A stretch of 32,097 nt of DNA, from contig JACRNV010000037.1 of the NCBI GenBank assembly GCA_016214785.1, forward strand, positions 1-32,097, given 5' to 3'. The stretch comes from Methanobacteriota archaeon (GTDB taxonomy: Archaea; Thermoplasmatota; Thermoplasmata; SG8-5; JACRNV01). Made by a program: the position numbers and the translations under genes. The notes under the pieces are model-generated. The model was not told the DNA's origin. It did no database searches and saw only the letters and a list, made by a program, of their open reading frames with translations. Of the stretch, positions 26,623 to 32,097 are shown piece after piece; position 1 is the first letter of the stretch; every line of letters begins with the position of its first letter.

Positions 26623-29283
26623 ATGAGGCCTGCTCTCAGGGCCTGCGCGGCGCTCGCCGTTTCCTTGGCCATCCTGGCGATTGCCTCCCCGCTGTCCGAA
26701 TCGGCCCCCCCGCCGTACCTCGTGATGGGCTTCATCAGCGACGCCTTCGGCAACCCGCTGGAGGGCGCGAACGTCACGATACTGAACCAGAGGACGGGCG
26801 AGCGGCTCTACTCGACATCGGACCCGGCCGGGGGCTACATCGTCGACCTGTCAATCAATCCGACGCCCTACAAGAACGGCGACGGCATCAACGTCACCGC
26901 TCGCCTGGCCGCGCTCCAGAACAGCGCATATGGCACGGTGAACTCTTCGCAGGCGCAATCCGTGCTGAATGTCACGCTCTATGACACCATGCCACCGGCA
27001 ATTTACCATGCCCCTCCTGGGAGCATAGCGGTCTGGCAAGACCTCAACCTTACCTGCACGGCGCTGGACGACATGCGCGTTCAATACGTGACCGTCTACT
27101 ACATCGAGGTCGGCGGAAGCGCCGTAAGGTCATTGCCGATGAATATGTCCGCCGGGACAAGGCAGAACGGGACATGGTGCGCGGCGATGCCCGACCATCA
27201 CACTGCCGGGAACATGAGCTACTGGTTCGAGGCCGGAGACCTCTCTGGCAATTCGGCCGCGACGGGCGCTTATGCATTGACCGTTAAGCCCGGATCGGCC
27301 AACGAGTACGTCATCACCGCTCCATCGAGCGTGATTGCCGGGCAGGACTTCAGCATCGACGTGCGCGTGGCCGACTCATTCTGGAACACGGTAACGGATT
27401 TCAACGGCACGGCATACTTCTACTCCGATGCAATGGCGGCGTTGCCCCCGCAATACACCTTCGTTCCGTCCGACAATGGCCGAAGGCAATTCGCCGGGCT
27501 CAGGCTGTACACGGCCCCGCGCCAGTCCTTCGTCGTCGATACGATGGGACCGGGACCGACCTCCAGGAAATGGGTGGACGTAAGCCCCTCTCAGGCCTCC
27601 ATGGTCGCCTGGTCCCCGGAGAGGGCCAGCATACTCGCCGGCATCCCGTTCCAGCTCTCCCTGGGCGTCGTTGACATGTACGGGAACCCGACGACATATC
27701 CCTACCCCCTGGACGTCCTTTTGACATCCACGTCCGCGCAGGGCTCGTTCGCGCCGTCCCAGGCGCACGTCCCCTCAAATACGCAGTCCGCGCCTGTGAC
27801 GTACAACGACACGGCAATTGGCACGCCGCTGCTGGCCGCCCAGCCCACCGATCCGGTCATAGGCGAGGGAACGGCCAACATCACGGTCCTGAACGCCAGC
27901 ACGGCGATGAGGTGGAGCGTCACCCCCGCGCAGGCGACGGTTCAGGCAGGGAAAGAATTCCCCTTCAACCTGACTCTCATCGACCCGTTTGGCAACCCGT
28001 CGCCCGTGGCCACGGCCACGAGGGTAAACCTGACCACGACCTCGAAGAACGGGAAATTCTTCCCCCAATCCCGGCTCGACCCCGAAATCGACCACGTTGA
28101 CATAGGTCCGGGGAATTCGAGCGCGACTTTCGCATACTGGGACACAGCGGCAACGACTGCCCCGATCGCGATAGCGGCCTCGAATGGCTCGGACGTGGCT
28201 ACCGGCACGTCCCGTGTCACTGTCGCGCCGGACGCAGCCGGATGGGTCTTGAGAACAGGGCTGCCCGAGACGGCAATCGCAGGCGTGAAGTTCGACGTGC
28301 GAATCGACGTCACCGACGCATACCGCAACCCCATCGCCAACTTCTCCGGAATCGTGAATATTTCCGCGCCGGACCCCCTCTCCTCCAACCTATCGTACCA
28401 GTTCGCGGCCGTGGACATGGGTTCGCACACCTTCAGCGTTGCGCTCTTCACGGCCGGTATTGCAGAACTCTGGATAGACGCATGGTTTCCCTATTCCAAC
28501 AACATTGAGCATTATCGGCCATCAGTAAAAGTCGTACACAATGTGGCATCGAAGCTCGTGGTCGCGGCGCCAAGGGAGGCCGAGGCCGGCGAGCCCTTCT
28601 CCTTCTCCGTCTCCCCCGCGGACGATTGGGACAACAGGGTGACGAACTACACGGGCACCGTGAGGTTCTCGTCCGGGGGCCGCTTCCCGGCAGCCCTGCC
28701 GGCGCCATACGATTTCCTGGCACCGGACGAGGGCTTCAGGCATTTCGACAAGGGCGCGGCGCTCTTCAGCACCCTCGCGCAGAGGGTAATCGCCAGCGCG
28801 GACGCCCCGAAGCCCATGGCCAATTACGCCGAGGTGTGGGTGAACGACACGGTGGCGCCCGATGCGACGGTCCAATTCCCGCTCAGCGCCTACGACGGCG
28901 ACCCGATACCCGTGACGGTCGGTGCGCGGGACCGCATCGCAATCGCGCGCGTTCAGATTGTATTCTCGGCCGATGGCGGCGACCCCCTGACGGTCTCGGC
29001 GGCGCAGACATCGGGGAACATGACCACCGGCATTGGCAATTACTCGGCGGAGCTGAGGCCGCCCTCAGGGACGAGAAAAATCACCTTCCACGCAGTGGTC
29101 TTCGACGGTTACAACAACGCGACCGCCCCCACGACCGGAAACGAGAGCATTGAGATAATCCCGCGGGCGCAATTCGATACCTGGACGGTTATGGTCATAG
29201 GGGCTGTCATCGCCGCGGCCTTCATCGCAGTTGCCGTCGTCATAATACGCCGCAGGCGTAGAAAAGGCGACGAAGAAAATTGA
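26623..29283 (+). CDS. Membrane-anchored multi-Ig surface protein (886 aa)
   Basis: It starts 9 bases after the preceding stop. The G-rich ribosome site (GGGGGGTG, 26613-26620) overlaps that stop codon. A signal peptide (residues 1-27) is followed by a CarboxypepD_reg-like domain (about 30-120, F-G-N-P-L-E-G-A-N-V), an Ig-like domain with two Cys (about 125-225), and four invasin/Big_1-like Ig modules. These are recognisable by the recurring A-G-x-x-F-x-x-x-V-x-x-x-D-x-x-x-N-x-V/P pattern at about residues 240, 344, 443 and 547, with a related fifth unit at about 650. A last beta domain (about 745-845) leads to a C-terminal helix (about 853-875) and an R-R-R-R-R-K tail. Sequons are frequent. 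It looks like a stalk-type surface protein, last gene of the giant-protein operon. The specific ligand or partner is unknown. Confidence 0.8.
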   Translation: MRPALRACAALAVSLAILAIASPLSESAPPPYLVMGFISDAFGNPLEGANVTILNQRTGERLYSTSDPAGGYIVDLSINPTPYKNGDGINVTARLAALQNSAYGTVNSSQAQSVLNVTLYDTMPPAIYHAPPGSIAVWQDLNLTCTALDDMRVQYVTVYYIEVGGSAVRSLPMNMSAGTRQNGTWCAAMPDHHTAGNMSYWFEAGDLSGNSAATGAYALTVKPGSANEYVITAPSSVIAGQDFSIDVRVADSFWNTVTDFNGTAYFYSDAMAALPPQYTFVPSDNGRRQFAGLRLYTAPRQSFVVDTMGPGPTSRKWVDVSPSQASMVAWSPERASILAGIPFQLSLGVVDMYGNPTTYPYPLDVLLTSTSAQGSFAPSQAHVPSNTQSAPVTYNDTAIGTPLLAAQPTDPVIGEGTANITVLNASTAMRWSVTPAQATVQAGKEFPFNLTLIDPFGNPSPVATATRVNLTTTSKNGKFFPQSRLDPEIDHVDIGPGNSSATFAYWDTAATTAPIAIAASNGSDVATGTSRVTVAPDAAGWVLRTGLPETAIAGVKFDVRIDVTDAYRNPIANFSGIVNISAPDPLSSNLSYQFAAVDMGSHTFSVALFTAGIAELWIDAWFPYSNNIEHYRPSVKVVHNVASKLVVAAPREAEAGEPFSFSVSPADDWDNRVTNYTGTVRFSSGGRFPAALPAPYDFLAPDEGFRHFDKGAALFSTLAQRVIASADAPKPMANYAEVWVNDTVAPDATVQFPLSAYDGDPIPVTVGARDRIAIARVQIVFSADGGDPLTVSAAQTSGNMTTGIGNYSAELRPPSGTRKITFHAVVFDGYNNATAPTTGNESIEIIPRAQFDTWTVMVIGAVIAAAFIAVAVVIIRRRRRKGDEEN

Positions 29284-29306
29284 GCGCCTGCGGCAACTGG
29301 TTTTTT
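29249..29306 (+). terminator. 10-bp stem-loop plus T6 at the end of the surface-protein operon
   Basis: GCCGCAGGCG (29249-29258) pairs perfectly with CGCCTGCGGC (29285-29294). The TGA of the 886-residue protein gene lies in the 26-nt loop. A run of six T (29301-29306) follows. The T run is also the start of the proS TATA box, so terminator and promoter overlap. Confidence 0.6.
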
Positions 29307-29310
29307 ATAC
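29301..29310 (+). promoter_or_regulatory. TATA box of proS (leaderless transcript likely)
   Basis: TTTTTTATAC ends 22 bases before the proS ATG at 29333. There is no Shine-Dalgarno sequence in the gap. In archaea initiation falls about 25 bases after the TATA box centre, so transcription should begin at or next to the ATG. Confidence 0.65.
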
Positions 29311-29332
29311 CCTCCACTTTATCCCCTGACCG

Positions 29333-30730
29333 ATGCTCTCCGAGGACGAGTTCAGCGAGTGGTACAACGACATAGTCGAGAAGGCCGGGCTGTGCGACAA
29401 GCGCTACCCAGTCAAGGGGATGAACATCTGGACCCCCTACGGCTGGAAGCTCATGAGCCTCATCGACGCCGTCACGCATTCGGAAATGGCGCGCACCGGC
29501 CACCGGGAGGTCTGCTTCCCCCTGCTGATACCGGAGGACCAGTTCGCCAAGGAGGAGAAGCACATCAAGGGCTTCGGCGGCGAGGTCTACTGGGTCACGC
29601 ACGCGGGCTTGAACCCGCTCGACATACGGCTCCTCCTCAGGCCGACGAGCGAGACGGCCATGTACCCCATCTTCGCGCTATGGATAAGGGCGCACACCGA
29701 CCTGCCGTTCAAGGTGTACCAGATTTGCAACGTCTTCAGGTACGAGACGAAGCAGACCCGCGCCTTCGTGCGCGTGCGGGAGATACACTTCTTCGAGGCG
29801 CACACCTGCCACGCCGATTTCGAGGACGCCGAGCGGCAGATTCGCGAGGACCTCGAGATAATGTCCGTCGTGGGGAAGTCCCTCTGTTTGCCGTACATGG
29901 AGATGCGCAGGCCCGACTGGGACAAGTTCGCGGGGGCGCACTACTCCGTCGGCATCGACGTCTTCATGCCGACCGGCCGGACTATCCAGATAGGCGGCAT
30001 CCACCAGTACCGCGAGAACTTCGCGAAGGCCTACGGCATAACCTACGAGGACGAGAAGGGGGAGCACAGGCTGGCCCACCAGACCACCTACGGCATGAGC
30101 GAGCGGCTCGTGGGGGCCGTCGTTGCCGTGCACCACGACCAGAAGGGGCTGAAGTTCCCGCCAGCGGTCGCGCCAATCCAGGTCGTCATAGTCCCCATCC
30201 CGGCCAAGGAGCTGCAGGAGAAGGTCGCGCAGGAGTGCCGCACAGTATTTCACCGACTCCAATCGAACGGCATCAGGGCGCACCTCGACGAGCGCGACTT
30301 GCGACCCGGCAACAAGTTCTACGACTGGGAGGAGAAGGGAGTCCCGCTGAGGCTCGAGCTCGGCAAGAGGGACTTGGCGAACAACGCTGCCGTCCTGGTC
30401 AGGCGCGACAACGGCGCCAAAGTCAGCGTCCCGAGGGACGAGCTAATCATGATTGTAAAGCGCATCCTCGACGAGATTGGCATCTCGATGCTAAAGGCCG
30501 CCGAGGAGCAGCTCAAGGCTGGGATAAGGGACGTGGAGGCACTGGATGACCTGCCAGTCGGAGTAATCAGGATGCGCTGGTGCGCCGAGGAGGCATGCGG
30601 GAAGGACGCGGAGGCGCGGACCGGCTTGAACATCCTCGGGACCAGATATTCCGGGGAGCAGGCGGAGGGGAAGTGCGCGGCGTGCTGGAAGCCGGCGAAG
30701 ACGTACCTGTACGCGGCGAGGACGTACTAG
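29333..30730 (+). CDS. proS: Proline--tRNA ligase, archaeal/methanogen type
   Basis: This cytoplasmic class II aminoacyl-tRNA synthetase charges tRNA-Pro with proline using ATP. The 465-residue length and absence of a bacterial editing insertion fit the short archaeal/eukaryotic type. Visible signatures are motif 1 (about 52-67, ending F-P-L-L-I-P), R-P-T-S-E-T at 103-108, motif 2 (F-R-Y-E-T at 135-139 through V-R-E-I-H-F-F-E-A-H at 148-157), motif 3 region (H-Q-T-T-Y-G-M-S-E-R at 249-258, followed by K-F-P-P-A-V-A-P), an anticodon-binding domain (about 285-385), and a C-terminal zinc-type domain with Cys417, Cys422, Cys448 and Cys451 ending in Tyr. The wording of motif 2 and the V-Y-W-V-T-H stretch is closest to methanogen enzymes as I recall them. 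The gene is set off from the surface operon by its own promoter and is probably leaderless. Confidence 0.96.
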   Translation: MLSEDEFSEWYNDIVEKAGLCDKRYPVKGMNIWTPYGWKLMSLIDAVTHSEMARTGHREVCFPLLIPEDQFAKEEKHIKGFGGEVYWVTHAGLNPLDIRLLLRPTSETAMYPIFALWIRAHTDLPFKVYQICNVFRYETKQTRAFVRVREIHFFEAHTCHADFEDAERQIREDLEIMSVVGKSLCLPYMEMRRPDWDKFAGAHYSVGIDVFMPTGRTIQIGGIHQYRENFAKAYGITYEDEKGEHRLAHQTTYGMSERLVGAVVAVHHDQKGLKFPPAVAPIQVVIVPIPAKELQEKVAQECRTVFHRLQSNGIRAHLDERDLRPGNKFYDWEEKGVPLRLELGKRDLANNAAVLVRRDNGAKVSVPRDELIMIVKRILDEIGISMLKAAEEQLKAGIRDVEALDDLPVGVIRMRWCAEEACGKDAEARTGLNILGTRYSGEQAEGKCAACWKPAKTYLYAARTY

Positions 30731-30760
30731 TTACAATTATATGAGGATAATCGCATAACA

Positions 30761-30770
30761 TTAATATATG
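30761..30770 (+). promoter_or_regulatory. TATA box of the HD-domain gene
   Basis: TTAATATATG lies about 25-34 bases before the ATG at 30795, with no Shine-Dalgarno site between, so a leaderless or very short leader transcript is expected. Confidence 0.5.
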
Positions 30771-30794
30771 CCCTATTGTATTTAGTCAATCCTA

Positions 30795-31967
30795 ATGACT
30801 GAATTACGTACTAATGCTGAGAAATGCGCGGATAAGGCTAGAACATTACCTGCATTTAAAAATTTCTCACTTCCAGGCGTTAAAGATAAAATTGCTGAAA
30901 TGCTTAATATGATCGGTCGAGTAGAAGGTATTTTTTCTACTTATACTATTCATGACATTAATCACGTAGACGCAATGTTACAGCAACTAGATTGGTTGAT
31001 ACCTCCATCCACAAAGGAGAAAATGACTCCTCTGGATTGGCTAATGACGGTATTGGCAATATATCTCCATGACCTCGGTATGATTGTGTCTACTGCTGAG
31101 TTTCAAAAAAGAGAGAAAAACATTGCTTTTTGCGATTTTATCAGTAATAATACAAAGGATTTAGATGGTAAGGAATTTTTAGCTCGTATAGAGAATATGA
31201 AGCCCGATGAGAAAGAACGATTTCTGTTTCAGGAATTTATTCGCAATGGTCATACTACTCGAATTAAAGAATGGATTACTGGAAATCATAGTGCGACCTG
31301 GGGTAACAAGGTAAAACCAATTGCACGAGAGATTGCTGATCTATTATCTGTATTACCGGGCCGTTTCAGGACTAACTTAGGCGATGTTTGCGAAAGCCAT
31401 CATTTGGATAACTTAGATAATAAAGACTTATTTCCATTATGTCAAGGTTATGGTAACAACCCCGATGAAAGAGTCAATGTCCAATATTGTGCACTACTTC
31501 TCAGGACCACAGACCTTCTACATATCACACAGGATAGGACTCCTTCGATAATGTATAAAACTCTACGCATTTCAGACCCAAAGGGTATTATCGAATGGAA
31601 AAAACAAAGTGGAACATTTTATGTTCGAATGAAAAATCCAGAATTTGATCCATCAAATACAACTTCACATATTATCAAAATTGGAGCAGACTTTTCAGAG
31701 GAGCGTCCATTCTTCGCATTGACAGAATATTTAGTATATGCTGATGGACAAATAAAGCAAACAAAGCGGTGGGCGGACATCTCTATAAAAGATCCTCAGG
31801 GAAACATCTATTGGTTTCCTTGGCAAGGAATTGAAAGTGACATTCGTGTTGAAGGGAATGAACCTCGAACGATAAGTTTTGAACTTGATAGAGGGCGATT
31901 ACTTGATCTCCTTGTTGGTCATACGCTATATAACGATCCTACAGTGGCTGTAAGAGAATTAATATGA
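30795..31967 (+). CDS. HD-domain protein of the HD-CE/HSP90-like ATPase type, truncated at the ATPase N-box (390 aa)
   Basis: The N-terminal region carries HD-superfamily metal-site candidates: His53-Asp54 with His57 (I-H-D-I-N-H), His92-Asp93 (Y-L-H-D-L-G), His202-His203 and Asp240 (T-T-D-L-L-H). This arrangement matches the HD domain found N-terminal to HSP90-like (GHKL) ATPases in large proteins suspected of acting in biological conflict. The protein ends L-Y-N-D-P-T-V-A-V-R-E-L-I followed by TGA. In full-length relatives this segment runs straight into the ATPase N-box, E-L-x-x-N-A-x-D-A, so the whole ATPase domain is missing. The gene is visibly AT-rich with A/T-ending codons, unlike all neighbours, which points to horizontal acquisition. 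It may be a broken gene, or a fragment still making a stand-alone HD protein. Family recognition is from motifs; activity is unknown. Confidence 0.75.
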   Translation: MTELRTNAEKCADKARTLPAFKNFSLPGVKDKIAEMLNMIGRVEGIFSTYTIHDINHVDAMLQQLDWLIPPSTKEKMTPLDWLMTVLAIYLHDLGMIVSTAEFQKREKNIAFCDFISNNTKDLDGKEFLARIENMKPDEKERFLFQEFIRNGHTTRIKEWITGNHSATWGNKVKPIAREIADLLSVLPGRFRTNLGDVCESHHLDNLDNKDLFPLCQGYGNNPDERVNVQYCALLLRTTDLLHITQDRTPSIMYKTLRISDPKGIIEWKKQSGTFYVRMKNPEFDPSNTTSHIIKIGADFSEERPFFALTEYLVYADGQIKQTKRWADISIKDPQGNIYWFPWQGIESDIRVEGNEPRTISFELDRGRLLDLLVGHTLYNDPTVAVRELI

Positions 31968-31973
31968 TTGCCG

Positions 31974-32014
31974 CGCCCTAATTCCCCATCCTTTTAGGTT
32001 GGGGATGTAGGGCG
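31974..32014 (+). other. 41-nt imperfect palindrome, IS200/IS605-like hairpin or terminator
   Basis: Outer arms CGCCCTA (31974-31980) and TAGGGCG (32008-32014) are perfect. Inner arms CCCCATCC (31984-31991) and GGTTGGGG (31997-32004) pair with one mismatch around a TTTTA loop. It begins 7 bases after the stop of the truncated HD gene and coincides with the return to GC-rich sequence. Inner arms of the CCCC-CC-TTTTAGG-GGGG kind are typical of the hairpin ends of IS200/IS605 (tnpB) elements, but no transposase or tnpB is visible here. A terminator is the simpler alternative. Confidence 0.45.
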
Positions 32015-32075
32015 AGCGGGCACCGGCCAACCGGGCTATGTTTTTAGGTGTCTATGGCAATGGCGTCTCGGCGGT

Positions 32076-32096
32076 GCGCGCCGCGAAGCGGCGCGC
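32076..32096 (+). other. Perfect 9-bp GC hairpin at the window end
   Basis: GCGCGCCGC (32076-32084) pairs with GCGGCGCGC (32088-32096) around a GAA loop. The loop resembles those of the two terminator hairpins seen earlier (AAA and CGAAA). The window ends before any T-rich run could be seen. The rest of 31968-32097 holds no gene. Confidence 0.5.
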
Positions 32097-32097
32097 T

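Noticed and set aside
30731-30794. tRNA or small RNA gene between proS and the HD gene
   Set aside because: The 64-bp gap is AT-rich, contains only a TATA-like box, and shows no cloverleaf or stable stem.

Overview
The window looks like a GC-rich archaeal chromosome segment. Most of it encodes secreted or membrane-anchored surface proteins, followed by one housekeeping gene and a short foreign-looking tail. Archaeal origin is supported by TATA-box promoters with no bacterial -35/-10 pairs, a short proline--tRNA ligase of the archaeal/methanogen type that seems leaderless, surface proteins dense in N-x-S/T sequons, and a C-terminal P-E-F plus membrane helix plus Arg-rich tail that resembles the archaeal PEF-CTERM sorting signal. 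A Thermoplasmatota-like euryarchaeon is plausible, but this cannot be settled from the sequence alone.

Layout, all genes on the + strand. (1) 1-1368 is the 3' end of a surface-protein gene with an SbsA-like Ig domain and two tandem copies of a ~105-residue C-terminal module. (2) 1494-5303 encodes a 1269-residue secreted multidomain protein with a signal peptide and a strong Shine-Dalgarno site. (3) 5508-25799 is one uninterrupted 20.3-kb gene for a 6763-residue protein. It has seven predicted cytoplasmic zinc ribbons, a membrane helix, two DOMON/CBM9-like domains, an FN3-like domain, a CarboxypepD_reg-like module, 41 consecutive DUF11-type Ig-like repeats of ~130 residues, and a C-terminal PEF-type anchor. 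(4) 25810-26613 and (5) 26623-29283 encode two more membrane-anchored beta-domain proteins. They follow with 10- and 9-bp gaps, so genes 3-5 form an apparent operon. (6) 29333-30730 is proS. (7) 30795-31967 is an AT-rich HD-domain gene of the kind normally fused to an HSP90-like ATPase. It stops exactly at the start of the ATPase N-box. (8) 31968-32097 is GC-rich again and holds two strong hairpins and no gene.

Genes 1-5 look like a cell-surface locus in which domain types are shared and shuffled: SbsA-like Ig, CarboxypepD_reg-like, FN3 and a G-W-N-type C-terminal domain. The promoters of gene 2 and the giant gene share a near-identical 12-bp element just upstream of their TATA boxes, which suggests co-regulation. 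The giant protein is the standout. If both hydrophobic segments stay in the membrane, it would be a very long glycosylated rod or loop tied to the membrane at both ends, with a zinc-ribbon cluster facing the cytoplasm. The most unusual secondary signals are a 252-bp repeat segment copied almost perfectly 10.5 kb away within the giant gene, and the cleanly truncated HD/HSP90-type conflict-system-like gene beside an IS200/IS605-like hairpin. No tRNA, rRNA or CRISPR array was seen.
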